Positions 50,098-58,980 of a stretch of DNA of 64,000 nucleotides are shown here, in pieces. The position numbers and the translations under genes were made by a program. Below the pieces are notes generated by a model. The model had not been told where the DNA came from. It ran no database searches and saw only the letters and a list, made by a program, of their open reading frames with translations. This DNA is from Bosea sp. (in: a-proteobacteria) (GTDB lineage Bacteria; Pseudomonadota; Alphaproteobacteria; Rhizobiales; Beijerinckiaceae), in contig JAAVVV010000001.1 of assembly GCA_023910605.1 (NCBI GenBank), positions 2,594,698 through 2,658,697 on the forward strand, in the 5' to 3' direction. The stretch's first letter is position 1, and each line of letters starts with the position of its first letter.

Positions 50098-50730
50098 TTA
50101 ACGCACCGCGCGCAGCGCGTCGATATCGCCGCCCGTGATCAATGCCACATGCGCCTGTATCGCCTCCACCGGCCAGTCCCACCAGCGGATCGTCAGCAAG
50201 GCATCGATCGTTGCATCATTGAAGCGCCGCCGCGTGATCCTTGCCGGGTTGCCGACGACAACCGCGTAGGGTGGCACGTCCCTGGCGACCACGGCATGCG
50301 CCCCGATGATCGCGCCGTCGCCAATACGCACGCCCGGCATGATCACCGCGTCGCGCCCGATCCAGACATCATTGCCGATGATGGTGTCGCCCCGGTTGGT
50401 CAGTCCGTCATCGGAGAAGGGCGGCTTGTCCGTGAAGCCCACCATGTTGAACGGATAGGTCGAGAAGCCGCCCATGGGATGGTTGGCGCCGTTCATGATG
50501 AACTGTGCGCCCTGCGCGATGGCCACGAACTTGCCGATCAGCAGCCGGTCGCCGAGGAAGTCGAAATGGTAGCGCACGCAACGGGCCTCGAAGTGTTCGG
50601 GCCCGCGCGAGTCGTCATAATATGTGAAGTCGCCCACCTCGATCAGAGGGCTTTTCACGATCGCCTTGAGGTAGCCGGTGCCCTTCCAGCCAGCGATGGG
50701 ATGACGGATGGTGGGATCGGGCAAGGGCAT
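50098..50730 (-). CDS. CatB/Vat-related O-acetyltransferase
   Basis: The 210-residue hexapeptide-repeat acyltransferase belongs to the xenobiotic acetyltransferase group (CatB, Vat). Features include LIGKFVAIAQGAQFIMNGANHPMGGFSTYPF, which contains the Asn-His active-site region of Vat enzymes, followed by left-handed beta-helix repeats (NDVWIGRDAVIMPGVRIGDGAIIGAHAVVARDVPPYAVVVGNPAR). Acceptors in the group include streptogramin A and chloramphenicol, but many chromosomal members have unknown targets; resistance here is only a possibility. The ATG at 50730 was chosen over the longer frame. The 258 bases up to yidC hold no gene I can support. Confidence 0.87.
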   Translation of the reverse strand: MPLPDPTIRHPIAGWKGTGYLKAIVKSPLIEVGDFTYYDDSRGPEHFEARCVRYHFDFLGDRLLIGKFVAIAQGAQFIMNGANHPMGGFSTYPFNMVGFTDKPPFSDDGLTNRGDTIIGNDVWIGRDAVIMPGVRIGDGAIIGAHAVVARDVPPYAVVVGNPARITRRRFNDATIDALLTIRWWDWPVEAIQAHVALITGGDIDALRAVR

Positions 50731-50988
50731 GTCTGGCCTGCGGTGAGCGGTGAGGGATGCGCGCTGGGCCGCTAGCCGGCGCGTTGCGGTCGGCGCGGAG
50801 TTGTCACGTTGGCAAGGCCAATCCGCTCGCACGCCTGCTGCTCACCGGGGTAGACACCGTTTCGCCTGCCGTTCCGGCCCGGCCGTTCACCCGGCGCGAT
50901 TCCCGGCCAGCGCAAAGCGCAGGGGAAAGACAACACGGCGGAAGGAAAACATCGCCGCGCCTGCGCCCCTGAACAAGTTGCCGTCAGC

Positions 50989-52824
50989 CTATTTCCCGCC
51001 TTCCGGCGCAGCCGGCTTCTTGCGGAACATGGCCATCAGATTGTCCCACAGTTCGATCTTCGTGCCGTGCTTCTTCATGATGTAGGCCTGTTGCAGGATC
51101 GACAGGAAGTTGTTCCAGGTCCAGTAGATCACGAGGCCGGCAGGGAACGAGCCGAGCAGGAAGGTGAAGAACACCGGCATCCAGGTGAACACCATCTTCT
51201 GCACCGGGTCCGTCGGCTCCGGGTTGAGCTTCATCTGGACGAACATCGTGATGCCCATCAGGATCGGCCACACGCCGATCAGCAGCATGGCGGGCACCGC
51301 AAAGGGCAGAAGCCCGAACAGGTTGAAGATCGAGGTCGGGTCAGGCGCGGCAAGGTCACGGATCCAGCCGAAGAACGGCGCGTGCCGCATTTCGATGGTG
51401 ACGAACAGGACCTTGTAGAGCGCGAAGAACACCGGGATCTGGATCAGCACCGGCCAGCAACCGGCCAGCGGGTTGATCTTCTCCTTCTTGTAGAGCTCCA
51501 TCAGCGCCTGCTGCTGCTTCATCTTGTCATCGGCGAAGCGCTCGCGGATGGCCAGCATCTCGGGCTGGACGGCCTTCATCTTGGCCATCGAGGCGTAGGA
51601 CTTGTTGGCCAGCGGGAAGAAGATCAGCTTCACCAGCACGGTGACGAGCAGGATCGCGACGCCGAAATTGCCGAACATGCGAAAGAAGAAATCAATCGCG
51701 TAGAACATCGGCTTGGTGATGAAATAGAACCATCCCCAATCGATCATCAGGTCGAAGCGCTTGATGTTCTGGCTCTGCTCGTAGCCATCCACCGTCGCCA
51801 CTTCCTTGGCGCCGGCGAAGAGCCGTGTCACGGCGCTGGCCGAGGCGCCGGGCTCGATGGTCATGCCCTGGCCAAGATAGTCGGCCTGGAAGGTCTTGTT
51901 GCCGCTCATGTTGACAGAGAAGCGGCCCTCGAAGGTGCGCGACTGGTCCGGGATGATCGCGGCGGCCCAGTACTTGTCTGTGATGCCGAGGAAGCCGGAG
52001 GTCGCGTCCTTCCAGACCTTGCCGCGCTGGGTGCCGCCGAGCACGGCTTCCTTCTCGACATGGTCGTAGGTGTATTCCTGCAGGCCCTTGTCGCCGATGA
52101 CGCCGATCAGCCCCTCATGCAGCACGTAATAGCCCTGCGTGACAGGCTTTCCATGGCGGGCCACGAGGCCGTAGGGGAAAAGCGTGACGGGCGCGCCAAG
52201 GCTGTTCTGCACGCCGTCGGTCACCGTGAACATGGCGTTCGCGTCGACGGCGATCTGGCGGCGGAAGGTCAGGCCCTGACCATTATCCCAGCTGAGGTTG
52301 ACCGGAGTTTCCGGCGTCAGCTTCGTCTGGTCGGCGGTCCACAGGGTCTGCGGTCCCGGCAGCGTGGCATTGACCCCCGCGCCAGCCGCCCAGCCGAAAT
52401 CGGCGTAGTAGGCGTTCGGGCCGTTCTGCGGGGAGAACAGGATGATTTTGGGGCTCTTGGGGTCCACCGTCTCGCGGTAGCCCTTGAGCGAGACATCGTC
52501 GATGCGCCCGCCGAGCAGGGACAGCGAGCCGCTCAGGCGCGGCGTCTCGATGATGACGCGCGGCGCAGCCTGCAGCGCGCCTTCGCGGGTCGCCGCCTCC
52601 ATGGCGCCGGCCGGAGCACCGCCGGGAGTCGCGCCGCCGGGCGTCGGCGTGACGGTCCCCACGCCCGGCGCGACGGAGCCGGGCTGGGCCTGCTGCACGG
52701 GCTGCGCGGCCCGGCGCTGCTGCTCCATCTGCGGCATTCCATAGAAGTAGTTCCAGCCCAGCAGAACCACGGCCGACAGCACGATGGCCAGCAGCAGGTT
52801 CTTGTTGTCTTCCCGGTTCATCAT
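50989..52824 (-). CDS. yidC: Membrane protein insertase YidC
   Basis: The 611-residue protein has an N-terminal membrane helix (about 8-24), a Pro/Ala/Gly-rich linker (about 35-70), the large periplasmic P1 domain (about 80-350) and a C-terminal five-helix insertase core (from about 370; [26 protein letters not shown] and [28 protein letters not shown]). This is the Gram-negative architecture. It inserts and folds membrane proteins alone or with SecYEG. Its start overlaps the rnpA stop by four bases, so the two are coupled. Confidence 0.96.
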   Translation of the reverse strand: MMNREDNKNLLLAIVLSAVVLLGWNYFYGMPQMEQQRRAAQPVQQAQPGSVAPGVGTVTPTPGGATPGGAPAGAMEAATREGALQAAPRVIIETPRLSGSLSLLGGRIDDVSLKGYRETVDPKSPKIILFSPQNGPNAYYADFGWAAGAGVNATLPGPQTLWTADQTKLTPETPVNLSWDNGQGLTFRRQIAVDANAMFTVTDGVQNSLGAPVTLFPYGLVARHGKPVTQGYYVLHEGLIGVIGDKGLQEYTYDHVEKEAVLGGTQRGKVWKDATSGFLGITDKYWAAAIIPDQSRTFEGRFSVNMSGNKTFQADYLGQGMTIEPGASASAVTRLFAGAKEVATVDGYEQSQNIKRFDLMIDWGWFYFITKPMFYAIDFFFRMFGNFGVAILLVTVLVKLIFFPLANKSYASMAKMKAVQPEMLAIRERFADDKMKQQQALMELYKKEKINPLAGCWPVLIQIPVFFALYKVLFVTIEMRHAPFFGWIRDLAAPDPTSIFNLFGLLPFAVPAMLLIGVWPILMGITMFVQMKLNPEPTDPVQKMVFTWMPVFFTFLLGSFPAGLVIYWTWNNFLSILQQAYIMKKHGTKIELWDNLMAMFRKKPAAPEGGK

Positions 52825-53249
52825 GACCGTTCTGTCTCTTGTTCGTCGCGACCGCGTGAAATGCCCGGGCCCGGCTCCGGACTGTCCGGTTGGTGTTTCC
52901 GCTGCGCCCGCGCCTTGGTCAAGGCGCCGCGCAGGCTGCGCACCAGTTCGTCAAAGGGTGCGGCCAGCGTTTCGGCACGCGCCACGGCAACCAAGTCGGC
53001 ATGAGCCGTCCTTTCAGCGAAGGCCTCGCGCGCCGCGGCCCTGAGCCGCCGCCGGATCCGGTTGCGCTTCACGGCGTTGCCGCATTTGCGCGATGCGGTG
53101 AGCCCGAGGCGGATGCCGTCATCATCTGCGGCCCTGTCGAGCACCTGCACCGTCAGAACTGATGAACGAAAGCGGCGACCGTTGCCGGCCGCCGCCTGAA
53201 ACTGAACCCGCCGGGTCAAGCGTGCAAGGCGGGGGGCGGACCTGCCCAT
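52821..53249 (-). CDS. rnpA: Ribonuclease P protein component
   Basis: The 142-residue basic protein carries the RNP motif [31 protein letters not shown] and begins with the [20 protein letters not shown] segment. It binds the catalytic RNA to trim tRNA 5' ends. The start ATG at 53249 has a strong AGGAGGG site seven bases before it. The C-terminal tail (about 115-142) is charged and longer than usual. It lies between rpmH and yidC in the conserved order. Confidence 0.95.
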   Translation of the reverse strand: MGRSAPRLARLTRRVQFQAAAGNGRRFRSSVLTVQVLDRAADDDGIRLGLTASRKCGNAVKRNRIRRRLRAAAREAFAERTAHADLVAVARAETLAAPFDELVRSLRGALTKARAQRKHQPDSPEPGPGISRGRDEQETERS

Positions 53250-53309
53250 GCAACCCTCCTTGTCGGCGCCGCTGCGGCACACGCCAGAACGGCGCGCGGC
53301 CTCAAAGCC

Positions 53310-53444
53310 TCACGCCGAAAGGCGCTTGCGGCCATGGGCGCGGCGTGCGGCCAGAACCTTGCGGCCGCCAACGGTAGCCATACGGGCGCGGAAGCCGTGG
53401 CGGCGCTTGCGAACGAGCTTGCTCGGCTGATATGTTCTCTTCAC
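53310..53444 (-). CDS. rpmH: 50S ribosomal protein L34
   Basis: The 44-residue basic protein begins (V/M)[20 protein letters not shown] and ends HGRKRLSA, a complete match to L34. The start is GTG at 53444, with GGAGA as ribosome-binding site; it was missed if only ATG starts were considered, since the open frame is longer upstream. First gene of the rpmH-rnpA-yidC unit, with a strong promoter upstream. Confidence 0.97.
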   Translation of the reverse strand: MKRTYQPSKLVRKRRHGFRARMATVGGRKVLAARRAHGRKRLSA

Positions 53445-53572
53445 GGAAGGTCTCCGGCATCTGTCAGGAGCGCCTGTCGCTGCCACGCCCTTGAGGGGAG
53501 AGGCGAGCAAGGCGCAGTGTCTCGGCAAAGCATGACGCGCGCCACCAAAAGCCCGCGCCTGACTTGTGCGGG

Positions 53573-53601
53573 CTTATGACGGATGGGGGTCACCAAGTCA
53601 A
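53573..53601 (-). promoter_or_regulatory. Sigma-70-type promoter of rpmH with overlapping inverted repeat
   Basis: On the minus strand TTGACT (53596-53601) and CATAAG (53573-53578) are separated by exactly 17 bases, about 130 bases before rpmH. An eight-base inverted repeat, AAGCCCGC at 53549-53556 with GCGGGCTT at 53568-53575 (plus-strand reading), overlaps the -10 box and the probable start point, so a dimeric repressor could block this promoter. Confidence 0.6.
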
Positions 53602-53721
53602 CACGGCGCGGCCCCTCCCCGCTGCGGTGCGATGCCTCGCAAAGCTGCAAGGAACGCCGCCTTGCAGTGTCCCAGGCCGTACATTACCTCCGGTCGGTGA
53701 CCGACGGGACTGGAATCGCCG

Positions 53722-55149
53722 ATGACCGAGATTCTGACACCCGATCTTTGCGTCATAGGCGCCGGTTCGGGCGGCCTCTCGGTCGCGGCAGCCGCCGCGC
53801 TCTTCGGCGTGCCTGTGGTTCTGGTCGAGCGCCACCGCATGGGCGGGGACTGCCTCAATGCAGGCTGCGTGCCCTCGAAGGCGCTGATCGCGGCCGGACA
53901 TCGGGCTCATGACATCCGCCACGCTGGCCAGTTCGGGATCGTGAGCGGCGCGCCCCAGATCCATTTTGCCCGCGTTCATGCCCATGTTCACCGCGTCATC
54001 GGCTCCATCGCCCCGACCGATTCGGTCGAGCGCTTCACCAGCCTCGGCGTGCGCGTCATTGAGGGCGAGGCGCGCTTCATCGACGGCCGCACTGCCGCAG
54101 TCGGCGACATCCGCATCCGCCCGCGTCGTTTCGTCATTGCCACGGGCTCGAGGCCGACGATTCCGCCGATCCCCGGCCTCGACTCTGTGCCCTATCTGAC
54201 GAACGAGACGGTGTTTGATGAGACTGCCCGGCCCGACCGCCTGATCGTTTTGGGCGGCGGCCCCATCGGGGTCGAGCTTGGCCAGGCATTCCGTCGGCTT
54301 GGTTCGGCCGTCACACTGCTTCAGGCCGGCCGCATCCTGCCACGCGACGACGCCGAGGCGGCGGGTTACGCCTTGCGCGCGCTCCGCGCCGATGGCGTCC
54401 ACGTGCGCGAGGGCGCCAGGGTCGAGCGCATCGAGGGCGAGGCGGGCGCCATCCGCGCCATTCTCGCGAGCGGCGAGGTTGTGGCCGGCAGCCATCTGCT
54501 GATCGCGGCGGGGCGCACGCCGAGCCTCGAGGCGCTTGATCTGGCTGCCGCGGGCGTCGCCCACGGGCGCGCAGGCATCACGGTGGACCGCGGCTTGCGC
54601 ACATCCAACCGCCGCATCTATGCCATCGGCGACTGCGCCACGGGCGCCACCGACGGGCTGCAGTTCACCCATGCCGCCAATCACCATGCCGGCATCGTCA
54701 TCCGCAGCGCCCTCTTCCGCCTGCCCGCGAAGGTGGACAACAGCGCCATGCCGCGCGTCACCTACTGCGACCCCGAGATCGCGAGCGTCGGCCTCACCGA
54801 AGACAAGGCGCGCGAGGAAGGGCGCACGTTCCAGGTCCTGCGCTGGCCCTTTGCCGAGAATGACCGCGCCCAGGCCGAGGGCGAACCCGACGGCATGATC
54901 AAGATCGTGACCGACAGCAAAGGCCGCATCCTTGGCGCGACCATCGCAGGCAAGAGCGCCGGCGATCTGCTGATGCCATGGGTCATGGCGGTGCAGAAGC
55001 GCTGGACTGTGCAGGACATCGCCGGCTTCATCTTTCCCTATCCGACATTTTCGGAGGTTTCCAAGCGCGCTGCGCTCACCCATTTCAGTCCGATGGCTGG
55101 AAAGCCATGGATTCGCCGCATCCTCGGCGTCTTGAGGAAGTTCGGCTGA
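53722..55149 (+). CDS. FAD-dependent pyridine nucleotide-disulfide oxidoreductase (dihydrolipoamide dehydrogenase/mercuric reductase-like)
   Basis: The 475-residue flavoprotein has the FAD-binding GAGSGG loop (about 13-18), the redox disulfide in GGDCLNAGCVPSK (Cys44 and Cys49), a second nucleotide-binding loop LGGGPIGVELGQAF and the FAD segment IYAIGDCA. The C-terminal dimer domain reads IFPYPTFSEVSKRAA, where lipoamide dehydrogenases have His-x-His-Pro-Thr; the histidine next to Pro is Tyr here. So it is probably not a canonical lipoamide dehydrogenase; mercuric-reductase-like proteins of unknown substrate look similar. No MerA N-terminal metal domain or merR is near. Neighbouring kinase starts ten bases after it. 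Confidence 0.88.
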   Translation: MTEILTPDLCVIGAGSGGLSVAAAAALFGVPVVLVERHRMGGDCLNAGCVPSKALIAAGHRAHDIRHAGQFGIVSGAPQIHFARVHAHVHRVIGSIAPTDSVERFTSLGVRVIEGEARFIDGRTAAVGDIRIRPRRFVIATGSRPTIPPIPGLDSVPYLTNETVFDETARPDRLIVLGGGPIGVELGQAFRRLGSAVTLLQAGRILPRDDAEAAGYALRALRADGVHVREGARVERIEGEAGAIRAILASGEVVAGSHLLIAAGRTPSLEALDLAAAGVAHGRAGITVDRGLRTSNRRIYAIGDCATGATDGLQFTHAANHHAGIVIRSALFRLPAKVDNSAMPRVTYCDPEIASVGLTEDKAREEGRTFQVLRWPFAENDRAQAEGEPDGMIKIVTDSKGRILGATIAGKSAGDLLMPWVMAVQKRWTVQDIAGFIFPYPTFSEVSKRAALTHFSPMAGKPWIRRILGVLRKFG

Positions 55150-55159
55150 GGCAAAAGGC

Positions 55160-56584
55160 TTGGAATCGACCCGAATCGACACGCGCGACGCGAAACCCGA
55201 CCCTTCCCGACCGGGCGGATGGCGGATGGGGCTTTCGGCCAAGCTCCTTACGCTGACCATCGTCTTCGTCATGATCGCGGAAGTGCTGATCTTCGTGCCC
55301 TCCGTGGCGACATTCCGGCGCAACTGGCTGGATGACCGCCTCGCTGCTGCCCAGGTCGCTGTGATGGTGCTCGAGGCCGCCCCGCGCGAGGGCCTGCCGA
55401 GCGGGCTCGAAAGCCAGTTGCTGGATGGCGTCGGCGCGCTGGCCATCGCCGCGCGCGCTGGCGGGGCGCGTCGCCTGCTGGCCCAGGAGAACCTGCCGCC
55501 CGAAGTGGGCCGCACGGTCGATCTGCGCGAGGTGGACCGCATCGGCTTCATCATGGAAAGCCTCGACATCCTGTTCAACGGCGCCGAGCGGCGCATTCGC
55601 GTCATAGGACGCTCGGTCGGGGAAGCGGATTTCGTCGAGATCGTCATCGATGAGCGGCCGCTGCGGCACGCCATGCTGGATTTCGCCCAGGCCATCCTCT
55701 GGATATCGCTGTTCATTGCGGGCCTGACCGCAACCTTGCTGTTCCTGGCGCTGAACTGGCTGATCGTGCGGCCCGTCAAGCGCCTTGCCCATGACGTGAT
55801 GCGCTTCGCAGACGATCCCGAGGACCCGAAGCGGATCGTTCGACCCTCGGGCCGGCACGACGAGATCGGCGACGCGGAGAAGGCCCTGGCGGGCATGGAG
55901 CGCACCCTGGCCGGATCGCTGCGCGAGCAGAAGAGACTCGCCGCCGTGGGCCTGGCCGTGAGCAAGATCAACCACGACCTGCGCAACATGCTGGCTTCCG
56001 CGCAACTGCTTTCGGACAGGATCGGCCAGTCGAAGGATCCGTCCGTGCAGCGTTTCGGGCCGAAGCTGATCGCGACGCTCAACCGCGCCATCGATTTTTG
56101 CCAGTCGACCCTCGCCTATGGACGCGTCACGGAGCAGGAGCCCCGCCGGCGGCCCGTCGCGCTGGCAGCCCTCCTGGGTGACGTGGCGGACACGCTGGGC
56201 CTTGGCGCCGGCAGCGCGCCGCGTTTCGACAACCGGATCGACCCGGACCTGCGCGCCGACCTCGACCCTGACCAGATGTACCGCGTCATCGGAAACCTGC
56301 TGCGGAACGCCAGCCAGGCGCTTCAGGCCGCGGCCACGCCCGATCCGCTCATCACCGTGAGCGCCGCGCGGGAGGGCGAGCGGATCGTGATCCGCGTCCG
56401 CGACAATGGGCCTGGCGTGCCGGCCCGTGCCCGCATCGCGCTGTTCGAGGCCTTCACCGGCTCCACCACTGCGGGGGGCGCCGGCCTTGGCCTCGCCATC
56501 GCAGCGGAGCTGGTCCGGCTCCATGGCGGCAGCATCGCGCTTGAGGAGAGCGAAACCGGGGCCGTCTTCCGGATCGAGATCTAG
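55160..56584 (+). CDS. Orphan sensor histidine kinase with HAMP domain
   Basis: The 474-residue protein has two membrane helices (about 27-48 and 178-200) around a periplasmic domain of about 130 residues, a HAMP segment (about 200-255), a HisKA-like phosphoacceptor helix with His272 in SKINHDLRNML, and a HATPase domain with N-box NLLRNASQAL, G1 DNGPGVP and G2 GGAGLGLAIA. No response regulator gene is adjacent, so its partner is elsewhere. It starts TTG at 55160 with GAGGC upstream; the in-frame ATG at 55226 is a realistic alternative. It may be co-transcribed with the flavoprotein gene. Confidence 0.88.
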   Translation: MESTRIDTRDAKPDPSRPGGWRMGLSAKLLTLTIVFVMIAEVLIFVPSVATFRRNWLDDRLAAAQVAVMVLEAAPREGLPSGLESQLLDGVGALAIAARAGGARRLLAQENLPPEVGRTVDLREVDRIGFIMESLDILFNGAERRIRVIGRSVGEADFVEIVIDERPLRHAMLDFAQAILWISLFIAGLTATLLFLALNWLIVRPVKRLAHDVMRFADDPEDPKRIVRPSGRHDEIGDAEKALAGMERTLAGSLREQKRLAAVGLAVSKINHDLRNMLASAQLLSDRIGQSKDPSVQRFGPKLIATLNRAIDFCQSTLAYGRVTEQEPRRRPVALAALLGDVADTLGLGAGSAPRFDNRIDPDLRADLDPDQMYRVIGNLLRNASQALQAAATPDPLITVSAAREGERIVIRVRDNGPGVPARARIALFEAFTGSTTAGGAGLGLAIAAELVRLHGGSIALEESETGAVFRIEI

Positions 56585-56596
56585 GGAAGGCGCAAT

Positions 56597-57086
56597 TCAG
56601 CGATCAGGCAGCGGGATGAATTCGTCATCGCCGGGCACGGCGTCGAACCGGCCGCTCCGCCAGGCTTCCTTCGCATCGTCGATCCGCTCCTTCGACGACG
56701 CCACGAAGTTCCACCAGATATGGCGCGGTCCATCCATCGGGTCGCCGCCCACCAGCATCAGCCGCGCATTGGACAGGGCCGGCACGGAGATCCGGTCGCC
56801 GGGCTTGAAGATCAGCAGTCGGCCCGGCCCGAAGCTGTCGCCGGCGATGTCGATCTCGCCCGACACGACATAGATGGCCCGCTCCTCATAATCGGCGTCG
56901 AGTGGCAGAACCGCGCCGGGCGCCAGAACAGCCTCCGCATAAAGAGCTGCCCACGGGAAGCTCACCGGCGATGTCTCGCCATAGGCAGCCGCCAAGATCG
57001 CGGGCTCGCGGCACGATCACCTGTTCAATCGCATCGCACGACATTGCATGGCCGGGTACCGGATCATCGGCTGGCTGATGCGACAT
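56597..57086 (-). pseudogene. Pirin-family gene with an internal deletion and frame shift
   Basis: Two pirin fragments meet in different frames. Upstream, a frame from 57086 encodes IEQVIVPRARDLGG, the start of the pirin N-terminal cupin. Downstream, a frame ending at 56597 encodes the C-terminal cupin, from LAAAYGETSPVSFPW through GPRHIWWNFVASSKERIDDAKEAW. They join at GATCTTGGCGGC (about 56989-57000), which reads DLGG in one frame and ILAA in the other. Roughly 150 residues of the first cupin, including its metal-binding histidines, are missing. A deletion between short repeats is the simple explanation. The protein cannot be functional pirin. Confidence 0.8.
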
Positions 57087-57183
57087 GGTTCTGGCCTCCT
57101 GCTCTCGCCATCCTCATATGGCAGGCAGGGGCGGCGCTTTCGAGACGCGCCGTGCACGGCCGTCCTTGCGCCGGGGCCTTCGC

Positions 57184-57456
57184 TCAACGCTCGGGATCGA
57201 GCGGCGTCACACCTGCGGCCTGTCCGTCCGGCCCGACCGAAATCGTCTCGATCCGCGCTTCCGCACGCTGGAGCAGCGCGGCGCAGCGCACGCGCAGCGA
57301 TTCGCCACGTTGGTAGATCGCGATGGAATCCTCCAACGAGACATTGCCGCTCTCGAGCCGGTGCACGATCTGCTCAAGCTCCTGAAGCGCCTGCTCGAAG
57401 GGCATGGCATTCACATCCGGCAGGGGCCGGGTCTCGGCGGTCTTCACGTCGGTCAC
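57184..57456 (-). CDS. xseB: Exodeoxyribonuclease VII small subunit
   Basis: The 90-residue protein has the XseB helical hairpin: MPFEQALQELEQIVHRLESGNVSLEDSIAIYQRGESLRVRCAALLQRAEARIE. It binds the coiled coil of XseA. The start is ATG at 57456; the Met at residue 18 could also serve, as many family members start there. The gene lies alone, with the pirin remnant about 100 bases downstream, in a stretch (57087-57183) where I see nothing. Confidence 0.93.
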   Translation of the reverse strand: MTDVKTAETRPLPDVNAMPFEQALQELEQIVHRLESGNVSLEDSIAIYQRGESLRVRCAALLQRAEARIETISVGPDGQAAGVTPLDPER

Positions 57457-57567
57457 AGGTTCGACTCACAGGCTTTGGCGGCACGATGCGGCAACATTTA
57501 TCGCCCCGCCAGGCGGCGGGAGCAAGCAGGGCGGGACCGGCATGTGCCCCTCGCCGTCAGGCCGCAT

Positions 57568-58062
57568 TCAGACCGGCAGGGCCGAAGTGCGCTTGATCGT
57601 CCGCAGCGTCATCGTCGAATTCACCCGCGAGACGCCCGGCAGCTGCGTGATGATCTCGGAATGGATGCGCTCGAAATCGGCGCTGTCGCGATAGGCGACG
57701 CGCACGAGATAGTCGTGATTGCCGGCGAGCAGGTAACATTCGAGAACCTCCTCATATTGCATCACAGCTTTCTCGAAGCGGTCGAGCGAGGCCCTGCCCT
57801 GCTGGTCGAGCGTGACGGAGACGTAGGCGGTCCCCGGGAAGCCCGCGATCTTCTCGTCGAGGATCATCGCGTAGCCCTTGATGAGCCCGCTGTCCTCAAG
57901 CTGCTTCACCCGTCGCAGACAGGCCGATGGCGAGAGGTAGACCCGCTCAGCAAGCTCCGCATTGGTGATGCGCCCACTCTCCTGCAGCAGGCGGAGGATG
58001 GACCTGTCGCGCGCGTCAATGTCCAGGGGGAGATTCGCGCCGCGTGCCGAGATATCATGCAT
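57568..58062 (-). CDS. Lrp/AsnC family transcriptional regulator
   Basis: The 164-residue protein has the N-terminal winged helix-turn-helix (DARDRSILRLLQESGRITNAELAERVYLSPSACLRRVKQLEDSGLIKGY) and the C-terminal RAM/ACT ligand domain (TAYVSVTLDQQGRASLDRFE, LAGNHDYLVRV). Such proteins bind amino acids and AT-rich DNA as octamers. Its promoter must lie in the AT-rich block directly upstream, so autoregulation is likely. The target amino-acid pathway cannot be named from the neighbourhood. Confidence 0.93.
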   Translation of the reverse strand: MHDISARGANLPLDIDARDRSILRLLQESGRITNAELAERVYLSPSACLRRVKQLEDSGLIKGYAMILDEKIAGFPGTAYVSVTLDQQGRASLDRFEKAVMQYEEVLECYLLAGNHDYLVRVAYRDSADFERIHSEIITQLPGVSRVNSTMTLRTIKRTSALPV

Positions 58063-58464
58063 GACCGTAAGTAAACATTTCTACTTAACTTTCGCAACAC
58101 ATGAGCTCAAAATTAAACATACGAAAATCACAAAATGCGACAAAATTGCAATAATCAATGCATCCACGCAATGGAATAACCCATACAACCGCCAGCGCAT
58201 TCGACTTTTATGCGATTGATTATCCAACGTAATGTCTGATTTATACACAAAATAACATTCAAAATGACGACAAATTATCAAAAACAAGGCACGAAGGTGG
58301 AGATTTTTTGACAATGAAATTGACATAAAATTCAACTTAAAGGCACAATTTTGAAAGATTCTTCGAGGCTGCAAGGCAAATCTCGATGAAACATTGAGAA
58401 TCTTACTCTCAACCCGCAAACTTGGGCGTTGCCCAGCCCTGGCTTTCGATCAGTCGCCGGACGA
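58063..58464. other. AT-rich block upstream of lrp
   Basis: From about 58063 to 58420 the base composition changes sharply: three 60-base lines (58081, 58201 and 58261) have 18-20 G+C each, against roughly two thirds in the neighbours. The block has a TTATACACA sequence at 58241-58249, which fits the DnaA-box consensus, a weaker TTATCCAAC at 58220-58228, and two TTGACA -35-like hexamers at 58308-58313 and 58320-58325. A minus-strand frame of 112 codons (58081-58419, TTG start) crosses the whole block; it has no recognisable domain. No established gene is present. It probably holds the lrp promoter. Confidence 0.6.
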
Positions 58465-58980
58465 TCAGAACCCGAGCTTGAACTCGAACGGCTCGCCCTC
58501 GAAGGCATCAGCGCCCCGGCCAATGCCCGCGATGGCTTCGACCATGCGGCCGTCGCGGCCGAGCAGGCCGTCGGCAATGGCGACGAGGCGTGCATTCGGC
58601 GTCGCCGAGGGCGAAGCGTGTCGCAGCAAACGCGCCAGTTCAACCTCGTCTCGCGCAGGATTGAGGTGGCAGACGGTGATGAAGGCCGCCGCAGTGGAAC
58701 GACTGATCCCTGCCCAGCAATGGATGACAATGGGGCGCTCCCGGCCCCAGTCCGCCACAAAGGACAGAAGTTGCGACACATGATCGGCGCCGGGCGTCAC
58801 ATGCCCCTCCATCGGCTCGACGATATCGGAAAGGCCCAGAAAGAGATGCCTGTCCTGTTCGATCGATGCGGGCCGCTCCACCTTGGTGTTGACGTTGATC
58901 AGCGTCACGAGATCGCTCGCGCCCGTGACTGCGACGGTGTGATGCAGGCGTGACAGGGAGGAAACATGGATGCTGGGCAT
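58465..58980 (-). CDS. Tyrosine/dual-specificity phosphatase family protein
   Basis: The 171-residue protein has the CX5R phosphatase signature HCWAGISRST (Cys88, Arg94) and an upstream loop FLGLSDIVEPMEGHVTP, where the general acid Asp52 would sit. This resembles short bacterial protein tyrosine phosphatases. Substrates are unknown. It reads into the AT-rich block and is upstream of lrp on the same strand, but the long gap argues against one transcript. Confidence 0.85.
   Translation of the reverse strand: MPSIHVSSLSRLHHTVAVTGASDLVTLINVNTKVERPASIEQDRHLFLGLSDIVEPMEGHVTPGADHVSQLLSFVADWGRERPIVIHCWAGISRSTAAAFITVCHLNPARDEVELARLLRHASPSATPNARLVAIADGLLGRDGRMVEAIAGIGRGADAFEGEPFEFKLGF

Noticed and set aside
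53590..56091. 833-codon open frame antisense to the flavoprotein and histidine kinase genes
   Set aside because: It spans two clear sense genes and the gap between them and has no recognisable domain.
58063..58420. Chromosomal origin of replication in the AT-rich block
   Set aside because: Only one good DnaA box is seen and no dnaA, hemE, repABC or parAB gene is near, so an origin is not supported. Recorded as a low-interest finding instead.
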